The translations under genes and the position numbers were made by a program. This document shows, piece after piece, positions 1-9,454 of a stretch of 55,082 bases of DNA. This DNA comes from Pseudogracilibacillus sp. GTDB lineage: Bacteria > Bacillota > Bacilli > Bacillales > Amphibacillaceae. Numbering within the stretch: the stretch's first letter is position 1; the number at the start of each line of letters is the position of its first letter. The notes beneath the pieces are model-generated. The model did no database searches. It saw only the letters and a list, made by a program, of their open reading frames with translations, and was not told the DNA's origin. The DNA is taken from assembly GCA_026169815.1 (NCBI GenBank), contig JAPFDT010000056.1, forward strand, positions 1 through 55,082. Direction: 5' to 3'.

Positions 1-127
<127 letters not shown>

Positions 128-249
128 AGTTACATCACAGTTTCTGTGGTGTAACTTCGGAACACGAATATTATTCGTGAGATATTTTTATTTGTCTGTT
201 TAGTTTTGAGAGAGTATAATAATACATAGCTTTCTAGAATCATATAGAT

Positions 250-326
250 GGGCCTGTAGCTCAGCTGGTAAGAGCGCACGCCTGATAAGCGTGAGGTCGG
301 TGGTTCGAGTCCACTCAGGCCCACCA
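250..326 (+). tRNA. tRNA-Ile (GAT)
   Basis: A complete 77-nt cloverleaf. The acceptor GGGCCTG pairs with CAGGCCC, the anticodon GAT is at 284-286, the discriminator is A, and CCA is encoded at 324-326. It lies in the 16S spacer and is probably cotranscribed with the rRNA. Confidence 0.97.
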
Positions 327-341
327 TCTATTTATACATAA

Positions 342-414
342 GGGGCCTTAGCTCAGCTGGGAGAGCGCCTGCCTTGCACGCAGGAGGTCAGCGGTTCGAT
401 CCCGCTAGGCTCCA
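342..414 (+). tRNA. tRNA-Ala (TGC)
   Basis: A 73-nt cloverleaf with acceptor GGGGCCT pairing with AGGCTCC (one G-U), anticodon TGC at 375-377 and discriminator A. CCA is not encoded, since the DNA continues CTACG. It is the last RNA of the truncated rRNA transcription unit. Confidence 0.97.
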
Positions 415-424
415 CTACGTAAAA

Positions 425-460
425 ACGTCTGCATACTATTTAGTGTGTAGGTGTTTTTTT
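425..460 (+). terminator. Rho-independent terminator ending the 16S-tRNA unit
   Basis: Arms 425-436 and 443-454 pair over 12 positions (several G-U pairs) around a 6-nt loop, followed by a T run to 460. It lies just after tRNA-Ala, where a 23S gene would normally begin, so transcription apparently stops here. Confidence 0.75.
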
Positions 461-841
461 ATTTAAATAATTTTAAATAAGAGGATACTAGTTTTAAAGG
501 ATATAAGTTTTAGTCAAGAATGAATAAAATCGACGTAAGAGCTTATATTTTCTTATAAAGACTCATAATACTGCACGACAACACATGTTTTCTTATAGAG
601 TCTCATAATTCCACGTAACGGCTCGTAGTTCAATAATCTCCAATTTATGAGCCGTAAGGGAAAGAGATGGACCGTTATCAATTTTAATAAATCATCCCAT
701 TCATCTCCACAACTAACAAAATGTACAAACTTAGGTTGATATTTATAAAAAGATGTAAAAGAAAATAATCCTCTCAAAAGGTGTTAGATTGCTTTATAAT
801 AAGGGTAACTAATCATTAAATGGGAGAGGTGGCGTTGAAGA
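461..841. other. Intergenic region with 20-bp-period repeats
   Basis: 381 bases without a convincing gene. On the minus strand, 528-627 reads as five consecutive 20-bp units, most starting TATGAG or a close variant (see the repeat entry). A 74-codon open frame on the minus strand overlaps these repeats and has no recognisable domain, so I do not call it. The ribosome binding site of the downstream cupin gene is at 822-829. Confidence 0.6.
528..627 (-). repeat. Degenerate tandem array, 20-bp period (array A)
   Basis: Read on the minus strand, units 608-627, 588-607, 568-587, 548-567 and 528-547 are each exactly 20 bp. The units at 588-607 and 548-567 match at 18 of 20 positions (core TATGAG then TATAAGAAAA). 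The first unit begins TACGAGCCGTTA, which matches the unit at 9340 (TATGAGCCGTTA) at 11 of 12 positions. The period is not a multiple of three and no protein is implied. Confidence 0.6.
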
Positions 842-1138
842 ATGAAATTAATCGATACATTACGTAATTTAGGGGAAAGGTCCAAACATGCCGAAAGAAT
901 GTTAAGCGAACCAAATTATGATGTTATTCAAATTCAGATGGAAAAAGATGAAGAAATAACAACGCATCACGCTGAAGAGGAAACATTAATTATTGTTCGC
1001 ACAGGCAAGGTAGAATTTGTATTAGATGAACAATCCGTTGTTTTAACGAATGAACAAGTTTTTCAAATGGATCCTTTTGAAAAGCATAGTTTAAAAGCGA
1101 AAGAAGCAACGGATTTAATTTTAATTAAATTTAAATGA
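842..1138 (+). CDS. Small cupin-domain protein
   Basis: A 98-residue single-domain protein. The middle has the cupin pattern: a metal-site-like THHAEEETLIIVRTG (about residues 40-55), then a second strand pair ending DPFEKHSLKA (about 79-88). Such small cupins bind metals or small ligands, and the substrate cannot be told from sequence. GGGAGAGG at 822-829 serves ATG 842, and an in-frame stop at 836 rules out an upstream start. It is monocistronic, with a terminator-like hairpin right after it. Confidence 0.8.
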   Translation: MKLIDTLRNLGERSKHAERMLSEPNYDVIQIQMEKDEEITTHHAEEETLIIVRTGKVEFVLDEQSVVLTNEQVFQMDPFEKHSLKAKEATDLILIKFK

Positions 1139-1159
1139 ATATGAAAAAAGCATCACATA

Positions 1160-1193
1160 AAAAGCTCTCTCACATATTGGAAGAGAGCTTTTA
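1160..1193 (+). terminator. Terminator after the cupin gene
   Basis: Stem AAAGCTCTCT (1161-1170) pairs with AGAGAGCTTT (1182-1191) over an 11-nt loop, followed by a short T stretch. It separates the cupin gene from the tRNA-Thr promoter. Confidence 0.6.
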
Positions 1194-1236
1194 TGGAATT
1201 AATACATCGAATATAATTTATCCGAACATATATCTC

Positions 1237-1265
1237 TTGTTTGATTTGTGTAGAAAATGTATAAT
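1237..1265 (+). promoter_or_regulatory. SigA-type promoter of tRNA-Thr
   Basis: TTGTTT at 1237-1242 and TATAAT at 1260-1265 are separated by exactly 17 bases. The predicted start is about 20 bases before the mature tRNA. Confidence 0.65.
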
Positions 1266-1290
1266 CAATCTAGTATGCTTTTTTAAAGTT

Positions 1291-1361
1291 GCTCCCATAG
1301 TTTAATGGTAAAACGGTGCCATGGTAAGGCATTGCTGTCGGTTCAACTCCGACTGGGAGCT
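1291..1361 (+). tRNA. tRNA-Thr (GGT)
   Basis: A 71-nt cloverleaf. Acceptor GCTCCCA pairs with TGGGAGC, the anticodon stem is GTGCC/GGCAT with loop ATGGTAA giving anticodon GGT, and the T stem is GTCGG/CCGAC. The discriminator is T and CCA is not encoded. It is a single-gene unit with its own promoter and terminator. The identity rests on the anticodon alone. Confidence 0.85.
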
Positions 1362-1385
1362 TATGATGTAAAACATTGATACTGT

Positions 1386-1426
1386 GCAGTTTCTGTTTCC
1401 GGCAGAAACTGCTTTTTTGTTTTTTA
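1386..1426 (+). terminator. Terminator of the tRNA-Thr unit
   Basis: A perfect 10-bp stem GCAGTTTCTG/CAGAAACTGC (1386-1395 with 1403-1412) and a 7-nt loop, followed by a long T-rich run. Confidence 0.85.
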
Positions 1427-1474
1427 ATTCGAATTGCCGGCATTTTGACGGCAGAAATTGTGAGGTCTAACCTT

Positions 1475-1873
1475 TTATCCTTCCACTATAGCGTAATAGC
1501 TCATAATCTCTCCATCTAATTCAACAAGTAATATATTATGATCTATCTTTTCTTGCGGTTCATAAATTTTAGTTCCAATTGGTAGGTTGTTTGCTGTATT
1601 ATTTTCAAATGCTGTAGCATTCTGTTTTTGGCTCTTAATTACACTAACTCCTTCACCTTTAGTAAGTGTCAGTTCGTCGACCCAATCAATATTTGTTTTA
1701 TAAATGACCCCATCTAGTTGAAAAATATCCGCCTCGGAATCCAATTGTAATACTTCTTCAGCATTAGGGTTGTCGGTTTCATGTGTTTCGATGTGATCAT
1801 TGTTTTGAAAGGATGCACATCCCGATAGTGTGAAGGTACTTATGATAAACATACTTATTACTCTATTAATCAT
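1475..1873 (-). CDS. Small predicted lipoprotein of unknown function
   Basis: 132 residues. A hydrophobic N-terminus ends in a lipobox LSGC (Cys about 19), so the protein should be lipid-anchored on the outer face of the membrane. The mature part is acidic and mostly beta-prone, ending MSYYAIVEG. I recognise no family. AGGAGG lies just upstream of the ATG. It is divergent from the LysM/3D gene and has no visible partner. Confidence 0.65.
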   Translation of the reverse strand: MINRVISMFIISTFTLSGCASFQNNDHIETHETDNPNAEEVLQLDSEADIFQLDGVIYKTNIDWVDELTLTKGEGVSVIKSQKQNATAFENNTANNLPIGTKIYEPQEKIDHNILLVELDGEIMSYYAIVEG

Positions 1874-2001
1874 ACTAAATGCCTCCTAATTTCATTAATA
1901 AAAACTTTGTAATATAGATTTAACTAGTTTGTTACTGCATTTTTTGTAAAAATTTGTTATTCTATAGTATAGTAACATAACATGATTGGAGGAATAATTG
2001 C

Positions 2002-3276
2002 ATGAAAAAGGTAGTAACGGCTATCACGACAACAACTATTGCTCTTACGGGTGCAGCAACAGTAGATGCAGCGGAAGAATATGAAATTGTAAAACGAGAT
2101 ACACTTTGGGGGATTTCCCAACAATATAATATGACTGTCGAAAAATTAATGGAGAAAAATGAATTAAGATCAACGTTAATTCATCCTGGACAAAGACTTC
2201 TCGTAGATGAAACATCAGCAGCTAAGAAAAAGGTAGCTAAAGAATCTGAGTCAGATACATATACAGTAGTGTCTGGTGATACATTAAGTGAGATTGCAGC
2301 AGAATACAATGTCACGTATCAAGAAATTATGGAATGGAATAGCCTCCCATCTACCTTGATTTTCCCTGGTGATAAATTAAAGATAGAAAAAGAAGCAACA
2401 GAAGAGAAGGTAGAAACGAAACCAAAACAAGAGAAGCCGAAAGAAGTAGAGTCATCATCTAAACAAGAAAAAGAAATTGTTGAATCTACACCAGATAAAA
2501 AGGAAGAAAAGGCTGAAGAGAAAGCAACTGCTACTGAAGAAAAAGAAGATAAGGCAGAAGCAGAAAAGGTAGAACAAGACGATAAGCCAGCTAAAAGTGA
2601 ATCAGCAACAAATAAAGGCTCTTATAAAGTTGTTGCAGGTGATACGTTAAGTGCTATCGCTTTTGAAAATAATGTTTCTTTTGAAAAGTTAATGGAATGG
2701 AATAATCTTTCTTCAACATTAATTTTCCCTGGTCAGACGTTAACGTTAAATGGTGATACATCTGACAAAAACACAGATGTAAAAGAAGACAAGCCAAAAG
2801 AAACTGAAAAAGTAGATAGTACACCAACTGAACCTAAAGAGGAAAAGGAAGAACCAGTACCGGAAACTCCTGCTCCTGAAAAAGAAGTAGAAAAGGAAGA
2901 ACCTAAAAAAGAAGAAAAGCCAACAGAAGAAAAGGTAGAAGAAGCACCGGCTGAAGAAAGTAAGCCATCTTCGGAGTCAGAAGCTAAGACACTATCAATG
3001 GAAGCAACGGCTTATACAGCAGAGTGTGAAGGTTGTTCAGGAATAACAGCGACAGGAATTGATTTACTTGCCGATCGTAACAAAAAGGTTATCGCTGTTG
3101 ACCCAAGTGTTATTCCATTAGGTACAAAAGTACATGTTGAAGGTTATGGAACAGCTGTTGCTGGAGATGTTGGTGGTGCAATTAAAGGAAATATCATCGA
3201 TGTTCATCTACCAACAACACAAGATGCAATAAACTGGGGTAGGAAACATAACGTTAAAGTTACAATTTTAGACTAA
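2002..3276 (+). CDS. Cell-wall protein with three LysM repeats and a C-terminal 3D domain
   Basis: 424 residues: a signal peptide (about 1-24, VDAAEE cleavage region), three LysM modules (about 27-70, 87-130 and 206-250; each has a GDTL- or DTLW-like start and ends near PGQ/PGD), and long Glu/Lys/Pro-rich linkers. The C-terminal 3D domain (about 333-424) has the Asp-rich pattern with VIAVDPSVIPLGT and AGDVGGAIKG. The architecture matches Bacillus YocH/YuiC-type proteins, which bind peptidoglycan and act as probable muralytic enzymes related to Stp/MltA folds. It should be secreted and wall-bound through LysM. It is monocistronic and ends at a two-way terminator. Confidence 0.85.
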   Translation: MKKVVTAITTTTIALTGAATVDAAEEYEIVKRDTLWGISQQYNMTVEKLMEKNELRSTLIHPGQRLLVDETSAAKKKVAKESESDTYTVVSGDTLSEIAAEYNVTYQEIMEWNSLPSTLIFPGDKLKIEKEATEEKVETKPKQEKPKEVESSSKQEKEIVESTPDKKEEKAEEKATATEEKEDKAEAEKVEQDDKPAKSESATNKGSYKVVAGDTLSAIAFENNVSFEKLMEWNNLSSTLIFPGQTLTLNGDTSDKNTDVKEDKPKETEKVDSTPTEPKEEKEEPVPETPAPEKEVEKEEPKKEEKPTEEKVEEAPAEESKPSSESEAKTLSMEATAYTAECEGCSGITATGIDLLADRNKKVIAVDPSVIPLGTKVHVEGYGTAVAGDVGGAIKGNIIDVHLPTTQDAINWGRKHNVKVTILD

Positions 3277-3305
3277 GAGATTAGTAATTATATAATATGC
3301 AAAAC

Positions 3306-3346
3306 AAAAATCAGCTAACTACATCACGTAGATTAGCTGATTTTTT
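3306..3346. terminator. Bidirectional terminator
   Basis: AAAAATCAGCTAA (3306-3318) pairs with TTAGCTGATTTTT (3333-3345), and an inner CTAC/GTAG extends the stem. A/T runs on both sides serve the convergent LysM gene and the nucleotidase gene. Confidence 0.85.
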
Positions 3347-3347
3347 A

Positions 3348-4796
3348 TTAGATTACTTGTATCGTTCCTTGTAAATTGGGTGTCACTACTTCATGTTTTT
3401 CGATATATTGACGTAGTGCATCGATAGCATGTAAAGAAAGATTGTTACGGTCCATCCCATATTTGCTGGGTATACCTTGAACCGTAACGAATGCAGCATG
3501 GTAGGTTTGATCTGGTTCTATTTCTTTTCCGTTAATAAAAGCTACTTGAATTCGAGTGCCAGGAGGGTTTTCTAATTTCACAAATAAAGTCATGCCGAGA
3601 AATCGTTTTACATAGCCACCCATTTGATTATATGGATCAGCTGCAAAGACTGCTTCTAAACTAGCTTCCATCATTTCAATAATTTCGCTACCTGTTAGAT
3701 TAACTGTCGAAACAGGAGGATTCGTTGGGATAATATTCCATAGGTCGTTCATTGTAATTGGTCCTCTTGCGACGGGTGCTCCGTATCTCCAACCATTAGA
3801 AAATGCGACATCTGCTTTACTTGCATGTAATAAAGCAGCTAATAAAAGATTATCCATCGTAGTTTCTAATTGTGCATAACGATGAAGCGGAACTTCCGTA
3901 TGACCAATAATTTCGTTTAGTTCGGTTTTGTTGGGACGAATTGTATCATCTATAAGTTTTTGCATAGGGGGGTCAGGTATAATAGTTTCCGCGACTTCGA
4001 TAAGTTCATGCGTGAAATGTTTTATTTTATTTTGTTCGACTTCGATATCAAGCCGACCGATAAAAGTACCATGACAACCGGATTGGAATATAATCGTATC
4101 ATTAACAACAACAGGTTTCGCTATCCTGTTATGCGTATGACCACTTAATAAGATGTCAATACCATCTACTTCTTGAGCAAGTTTTACTTCTTGTGGAAAT
4201 CCAAAATGAGATAGTAAAACAATAAGATCAACTTCTTCTTTTTGACGCAGTTGTTGAATGATAGTTGGAAGTTCTTCGTTACCCATTGTAAAATAAATAC
4301 CTTCTGAGAAGTGAGGGGGCATTGTTTTATCCACAATATGTTCTGCAATACCAATAACACCTATTTTTAAATTAGCTCTTTCCACAATAGTATAAGGTGG
4401 AAACATTCGTTCATTAGTTAATTCATCATATACATTAATCGCGAGCATTGGATGTTGTAATTGGGAAGCGAGATGCTCGAATTGTTTAGGTCCATAGGCA
4501 AACTCCCAGTGCGCTGTCATGGCGTCCAAATGAAGTGCATTAATCATTGGAATTAGCGCCTCTCCTTTGCTTTGTACGGCGGGAAAAGTGCCATGGAATG
4601 TATCGCCATTATCTAATGTAAGTACTTGGTGGGGGTATTGCTTACGTATAGATTGAAAGAGAGTCGCAATCCGAGCAAGTCCACCTGCTGGACGATATGT
4701 TTCTTTTCCTTGTTCGATAAACATTTCTGTATGAAGATCAATATAAGCGTGTAAATCATTCATTTGGAGAATCGTTAGCGTTTTGGAATGGCTCAT
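3348..4796 (-). CDS. Bifunctional metallophosphoesterase / 5'-nucleotidase, YunD-like
   Basis: 482 residues with the usual two domains. The N-terminal calcineurin-like metal centre shows LQMNDLHAYID (about 10-20), a DNGDTFHGT block (about 62-70) and LSGHTHNRI (about 218-226). A C-terminal 5'-nucleotidase domain follows, with a VAFSNGWRYGAP region. The expected activity is hydrolysis of nucleotides, UDP-sugars or cyclic nucleotides. No signal peptide is seen, so unlike UshA it is probably cytoplasmic, as for Bacillus YunD. It is a single gene. Confidence 0.85.
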   Translation of the reverse strand: MSHSKTLTILQMNDLHAYIDLHTEMFIEQGKETYRPAGGLARIATLFQSIRKQYPHQVLTLDNGDTFHGTFPAVQSKGEALIPMINALHLDAMTAHWEFAYGPKQFEHLASQLQHPMLAINVYDELTNERMFPPYTIVERANLKIGVIGIAEHIVDKTMPPHFSEGIYFTMGNEELPTIIQQLRQKEEVDLIVLLSHFGFPQEVKLAQEVDGIDILLSGHTHNRIAKPVVVNDTIIFQSGCHGTFIGRLDIEVEQNKIKHFTHELIEVAETIIPDPPMQKLIDDTIRPNKTELNEIIGHTEVPLHRYAQLETTMDNLLLAALLHASKADVAFSNGWRYGAPVARGPITMNDLWNIIPTNPPVSTVNLTGSEIIEMMEASLEAVFAADPYNQMGGYVKRFLGMTLFVKLENPPGTRIQVAFINGKEIEPDQTYHAAFVTVQGIPSKYGMDRNNLSLHAIDALRQYIEKHEVVTPNLQGTIQVI

Positions 4797-4882
4797 TTTA
4801 TCATTTTCCTTCCTAATAACGTGTTAAAAAATATTATTCCCGAAAAATAATTCGTGTAAACAAATGCGCGATATAAGAAAAT

Positions 4883-4923
4883 AAAACAAGGATATCTCTC
4901 TACATGAAAGAATATCCTTGTTT
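4883..4923 (-). terminator. Terminator of the acyl-CoA synthetase gene
   Basis: AAACAAGGATAT (4884-4895) pairs with ATATCCTTGTTT (4912-4923). On the minus strand the stem is followed by a TTTTATTTTC tract. Confidence 0.7.
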
Positions 4924-4945
4924 CACTGTACATAAAAAGATAGGA

Positions 4946-6481
4946 TTAATTTAAAAATTGTTCTCGTAACTTATACTTTAATACTTTACCTTGTAAACTC
5001 CGTGGTAATTCATCGACGAATTCTACTTGATGAGGCACTTTATATTTTGCCATTTGTTCTTTCGAAAACGTGATGATGTCTTCACTTGTTATGTGTTCAT
5101 TTTCTTTTGCGACGATAATTGCCATTGGAACTTCTCCCCATTTTTTATGTGGGATACCAATTACTGCGGCTTCTTTAACACTAGGGTGCTCATGCAGTAC
5201 TTCTTCCATTTCAGCAGGATATACATTAATTGCTCCAGATAAAATCATATCTTGTTTTCGATCGACTAAATAATAAAATCCTTCTTCATCTTGTTTGGCC
5301 ATATCACCTAAGCCGAGCCATTCTCCATGAAATGCATTGTTTGTCGCTTCTTCATTTTCATAATATTCATCGCATAGTGTTAATCCTTTCACATAAATTT
5401 CACCAACTTCACCTTGCTCTACTTCATTTCCGGTGTCATCTAGTAAGCTAACTTCCATACCTAACATAGGTAATCCGACAGAGCGTTCTTTTTGTTCCAT
5501 ATATTCAGGGAATAAATTAGTAGAACCACCATGTTCTGACGCGCCATAAAATTCATTTAAGTCTGTATTTTTGAAATAAGCTAATGTTTTCTTTTTTGTT
5601 TTATTTAGTAATGGTGCACCTACTGAAACAATTGTTTTCATAGAACTTACATCGTATTGTTGTTGTACTTCCTCCGGTAATGTAAAAATTGCATCTAACA
5701 TAGGTGGCGCTAAAAATGTAGTTGTTGGTTTTTCCTTATCGATTGCTTTAATTACTTCTAAAGGATGAAACCCTTCTAATATGTGGACTGGATTTCCAAC
5801 AAAGAAGTTAGGCATAGCGATGGATAAAGCGGCAGCTCCATATAAGGGACCAGCAGCAAGACCTTTACCATTTCTTCCAATGGAAAACTCAATACTAAAT
5901 AATAGTGCAACCATATACATACTTCGGTGTGAACGAACTGCCCCTTTCGGCAATCCAGTTGTACCTCCTGTGTATAAATAACAAATCGTATCTTTCTCTT
6001 GTATAGGTTCATCAGGTATCGGCTCTGTTGTAGGAAAACCTTCAATCCATTTTTCATAAACATTTTCACTAAACGTATCTTCATCTTTAACAGAAATGAA
6101 TGATGTTGTCTCACTTACTTGTCCAGCAGCCTTTTGGACATCATTTGTAAATCGAGCATCGTAAATAAGCATAGTCGCATGAGAGTTTTCTAAAACATGT
6201 CTAATTTCACGAGCAATAAAGCGTGAATTAATTGGTACGAATATAGCTCCGATTTTACTACAAGCAAAGATTATTTCGAACAGCTCATTACAATTAAATA
6301 GCATAAAGGCAACCTTATCTCCTTTATGAATCCCTTTTTCCTGCATGGCATGAGCTAATTGGTTAATACGGTTATTGAATTCTTCATAAGAAAAACTTTC
6401 TCCCTCGAAAGAAAGCGCTTCCTTTTCTGCGTAACGTAAAGCGTTTAATTTTACTGGATCACTGAAAATCATTTCACTCAT
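4946..6481 (-). CDS. AMP-dependent acyl-CoA synthetase / ligase
   Basis: 511 residues, the normal length for the adenylate-forming superfamily. Visible motifs are the phosphate loop YTGGTTGLPKGAV (about 170-182), the YGASEHGG adenine motif (about 314-321), the GLGDMAKQDEEGFYYLVDR hinge (about 389-407) and the catalytic lysine in SLQGKVLKYKL (about 496-506). It would activate a carboxylic acid as acyl-AMP and pass it to CoA, and chain length cannot be read from sequence. It stands alone, without fad genes. A GGGGGA ribosome binding site precedes the ATG. Confidence 0.85.
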   Translation of the reverse strand: MSEMIFSDPVKLNALRYAEKEALSFEGESFSYEEFNNRINQLAHAMQEKGIHKGDKVAFMLFNCNELFEIIFACSKIGAIFVPINSRFIAREIRHVLENSHATMLIYDARFTNDVQKAAGQVSETTSFISVKDEDTFSENVYEKWIEGFPTTEPIPDEPIQEKDTICYLYTGGTTGLPKGAVRSHRSMYMVALLFSIEFSIGRNGKGLAAGPLYGAAALSIAMPNFFVGNPVHILEGFHPLEVIKAIDKEKPTTTFLAPPMLDAIFTLPEEVQQQYDVSSMKTIVSVGAPLLNKTKKKTLAYFKNTDLNEFYGASEHGGSTNLFPEYMEQKERSVGLPMLGMEVSLLDDTGNEVEQGEVGEIYVKGLTLCDEYYENEEATNNAFHGEWLGLGDMAKQDEEGFYYLVDRKQDMILSGAINVYPAEMEEVLHEHPSVKEAAVIGIPHKKWGEVPMAIIVAKENEHITSEDIITFSKEQMAKYKVPHQVEFVDELPRSLQGKVLKYKLREQFLN

Positions 6482-6575
6482 TGACTTTCCCCCTAAGTTT
6501 TTTTCTATTATAACTTTATTATATCAGAAAATATGCCATAAAATATATAGTTTCAATTAATTATATAAAACAAAC

Positions 6576-6604
6576 TTGCATACTATACAGGGGTATGGTA
6601 AACT
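6576..6604 (+). promoter_or_regulatory. copZA promoter with candidate CsoR operator
   Basis: TTGCAT (6576-6581) and TAAACT (6599-6604) are 17 bases apart. Between and overlapping them is CATAC (6579-6583) with its inverted copy GTATG (6593-6597) flanking a G-rich centre, the layout of CsoR sites in copper operons. The csoR gene itself lies downstream at 9455. The operator assignment is inferred from context. Confidence 0.55.
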
Positions 6605-6638
6605 AGATGTAGATGAAAGATATTTAGGAGGAATAATC

Positions 6639-6848
6639 ATGGAACAAATTACATTAAAAGTAGAAGGAATGTCTTGTGGGAACTGTGTGAAAGCAATTGA
6701 AACAAATGTAGGAGAGTTAGCCGGCGTCAATAACGTCGCAGTATCATTAGACGATAAAGAAGTTCAAGTTGATTTTGATCCATCTGAAGCTAGTGTTAAT
6801 AAAATTGAAGAAGAAATTGAAGATAGTGGTTTTGACCTTGTAAAATAA
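6639..6848 (+). CDS. copZ: Copper chaperone CopZ
   Basis: 69 residues, a single heavy-metal-associated (HMA) domain with the Cu(I) site GMSCGNC (Cys13, Cys16). It carries Cu(I) in the cytosol and hands it to the N-terminal domains of CopA. ATG 6639 is chosen because AGGAGG sits at 6626-6631. A longer frame upstream would run through the promoter. It is 61 bases before copA and probably in the same operon. Confidence 0.95.
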   Translation: MEQITLKVEGMSCGNCVKAIETNVGELAGVNNVAVSLDDKEVQVDFDPSEASVNKIEEEIEDSGFDLVK

Positions 6849-6909
6849 TTGCCAATTACGATTGAGCAATTTAATTATAGAAACCTCACTGTAAGAAAGG
6901 GAGGGGAAA

Positions 6910-9330
6910 ATGTTGGAAGAAAAAACATTACAAATTAGTGGAATGAGTTGTACAGCGTGCGCCTCAAGTATTGAAAAAGGTGTCGCTAAAATGGATGGTG
7001 TAGAAGAGGCAAATGTAAATTTAGCTTTAGAGCGTACATCTGTTAAATTTGATCCAGAAAAGACTGATGTAGATGCTGTCGTTAAAAAAATAAAAGACTT
7101 AGGATATGACGTCGTTCAGCAAGAAGTAGCTTTTGATATTACGGGTATGACGTGTTCGAGCTGTGCAAACAGAATTGAACGCCGTGTAAATAAAATGGAA
7201 GGTGTCGAAAACGCTAATGTTAACTTTGCATTAGAAAACATTTCCGTCGTTTATGATGAAGGAGCTGTCCAGCCGGAAGATATGATGGCTGTAGTGAAGA
7301 AGCTGGGCTTTGAATTACTACCGAAACAGAGTGAAGAAGAAAGATTATCACATAAGGAAGATGAAATTAAGCAGCAGACCCGGAAGTTTATTTTTTCGGC
7401 TATATTAACATTACCTTTATTATGGACGATGGTTGCGCATTTCAGTTTTCTTTCGTTCATTTATTTACCTGATATCTTTATGAACCCCTGGTTTCAATTA
7501 GCATTAGCAACTCCAGTACAATTTATTATAGGCGCACAGTTTTATAAAGGTGCTTACACATCACTCAAAAATAAAAGTGCTAACATGGATGTACTCGTTG
7601 CGCTTGGAACTAGTGCGGCATATTTTTACAGTATCTATTTAGGATTAGAGTGGGTAGCAGGTGGAAGTGTAGGAGAAGCGGATTTATACTTTGAAGCCTC
7701 AGCTGTTATCATTACGTTAATTGTCTTAGGTAAATTATTTGAAGTTCGTGCAAAGGGAAAAACGAGCCAAGCGATTCAGAAATTACTTGATTTACAAGCA
7801 AAAACCGCTCGTGTTATTCGAGATGGTATCGAACAGGAAATTCCAATTGAAGAAGTATTAGTTGGCGATATTATTTCGATTCGTCCAGGGGAAAAAGTGC
7901 CTGTAGATGGGGAAATTGTTGAAGGTCAGTCAGCTGTAGATGAATCAATGTTGACAGGAGAAAGTATTCCAATTGATAAAGTAGTCGGCGATACGGTCAT
8001 TGGAGCAACTGTAAATGAAAATGGTTCATTACAAATTAAAGCAACAAAGATTGGTAAAGATACAGCATTAGCACAAATTGTTAAAGTAGTAGAAGATGCT
8101 CAAGGTTCAAAAGCAGATATTCAACGTTTAGCAGATAGAATTTCTGGAGTATTTGTACCAACAGTTGTAGCTATTGCAGTTGCGACATTTTTAATTTGGT
8201 ATTTTGTCGTAACACCTGGAGATTTGCGAGCAAGTATTATTCCGATGATCTCTATTTTAGTTATTGCATGTCCGTGTGCGCTAGGTTTAGCAACACCGAC
8301 GTCAATTATGGCGGGATCAGGTCGAGCAGCTGAAATGGGTCTCTTATTTAAAGGTGGAGAACATTTAGAGCTAACTCAGGCAGTTGATACAGTCGTATTA
8401 GATAAGACAGGAACTGTTACAAAAGGTGAGCCGACGTTAACAGATTTTGTTGTTGCGGATGGTTTTACAGAAGAACGGGTATTACAACTTGTAGCTGCAG
8501 CAGAAAATCAGTCTGAACACCCATTAGCTCAAGCAATTGTGCGTGGTGTTGAAGAACGTGGCATTGAGTTAGTCCAAGTGGAACAATTTTCGGCATTACC
8601 TGGTTACGGTATTCAAGCAACAATTGCTGGGGAAGATATTTTTGTCGGAACTAGGAAGTTAATGCGCGAGCAACGAATAGACTTGTTATTCGATACTGAA
8701 ACGATCATGAAACGATTAGAACGAGATGGGAAAACAGCGATGCTCATTGCGATCGGCGGAAGGTTAGCAGGTGTGGTTGCCGTTGCTGATACAGTGAAAG
8801 AAACATCCGCAGAAGCGATCGAGCGCATGCATGAACTTGGCTTAGAAGTGATCATGTTAACAGGTGATAACGAACGCACAGCAGAAGCGATTGCTAAACA
8901 AGTAGATATTGATGAAGTGATTGCAGAAGTGTTGCCAGATCAAAAAAGTGAAGTTATTGAAAAGTTACAAGCTGAAAATAAAAAAGTTGCAATGGTTGGA
9001 GATGGAATTAATGACGCACCAGCCTTAGCGATTGCTGATGTAGGAATGGCAGTCGGAACAGGAACAGATATTGCAATTGAAGCGGCAGATGTGACGCTCA
9101 TGCGTGGTGACTTGAATAGTGTTGCTGATGCGATAATTATTAGCCAGAAAACAATGCGAAATATTAAGCAAAATTTATTTTTCGCGTTTGTTTATAATAC
9201 AATCGGAATTCCAATTGCAGCGATTGGCCTACTCGCACCATGGGTAGCAGGAGCAGCGATGGCGTTTAGTTCCGTATCAGTAGTGTTGAACGCACTTCGT
9301 TTACAACGAATTAATTTAAATAAAGAATAA
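6910..9330 (+). CDS. copA: Copper-exporting P1B-type ATPase CopA
   Basis: 806 residues. Two N-terminal HMA domains have CxxC sites (Cys14/Cys17 and Cys82/Cys85). The membrane metal site is CPC (454-456), the phosphorylation motif DKTGT starts at Asp498, followed by the SEHPLA nucleotide-binding histidine and the [10 protein letters not shown] hinge. These are hallmarks of P1B-1 Cu(I) exporters in the cytoplasmic membrane. GGGAGGGG precedes the ATG. It is cotranscribed with copZ. Confidence 0.97.
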   Translation: MLEEKTLQISGMSCTACASSIEKGVAKMDGVEEANVNLALERTSVKFDPEKTDVDAVVKKIKDLGYDVVQQEVAFDITGMTCSSCANRIERRVNKMEGVENANVNFALENISVVYDEGAVQPEDMMAVVKKLGFELLPKQSEEERLSHKEDEIKQQTRKFIFSAILTLPLLWTMVAHFSFLSFIYLPDIFMNPWFQLALATPVQFIIGAQFYKGAYTSLKNKSANMDVLVALGTSAAYFYSIYLGLEWVAGGSVGEADLYFEASAVIITLIVLGKLFEVRAKGKTSQAIQKLLDLQAKTARVIRDGIEQEIPIEEVLVGDIISIRPGEKVPVDGEIVEGQSAVDESMLTGESIPIDKVVGDTVIGATVNENGSLQIKATKIGKDTALAQIVKVVEDAQGSKADIQRLADRISGVFVPTVVAIAVATFLIWYFVVTPGDLRASIIPMISILVIACPCALGLATPTSIMAGSGRAAEMGLLFKGGEHLELTQAVDTVVLDKTGTVTKGEPTLTDFVVADGFTEERVLQLVAAAENQSEHPLAQAIVRGVEERGIELVQVEQFSALPGYGIQATIAGEDIFVGTRKLMREQRIDLLFDTETIMKRLERDGKTAMLIAIGGRLAGVVAVADTVKETSAEAIERMHELGLEVIMLTGDNERTAEAIAKQVDIDEVIAEVLPDQKSEVIEKLQAENKKVAMVGDGINDAPALAIADVGMAVGTGTDIAIEAADVTLMRGDLNSVADAIIISQKTMRNIKQNLFFAFVYNTIGIPIAAIGLLAPWVAGAAMAFSSVSVVLNALRLQRINLNKE

Positions 9331-9454
9331 GTTAGTCGTTATGAGCCGTTAGCAAAAATTATGAGCTTTTATTGAGAACTATGAGTTTGTGAACTAAAAA
9401 TATCGTCTAGTAAGAATGTTGATGTAATATACTGTATAGAAAGGGGTGGATAGG
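9331..9454 (+). repeat. 20-bp-period repeat array B between copA and csoR
   Basis: Units 9340-9359, 9360-9379 and 9380-9399 are consecutive 20-mers each starting TATGAG. The first (TATGAGCCGTTAG...) resembles a unit of the array at 528-627. The array separates csoR from copZA. No clear terminator or promoter is seen in it. Confidence 0.55.

Noticed and set aside
130-327. Minus-strand open frame of 65 codons over tRNA-Ile
   Set aside because: It is the antisense reading of tRNA-Ile and its leader; the GLEPPTSRLSGVRS-like product is a familiar artefact.
553-777. Minus-strand open frame of 74 codons
   Set aside because: Most of it lies in the 20-bp-period repeats, with no family and no clear ribosome site.
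1930-1975. WalR-type direct repeat upstream of the LysM/3D gene
   Set aside because: TGTAAA and TGTTAT are present but 4 bases apart rather than the required 5, so the half sites are out of phase.
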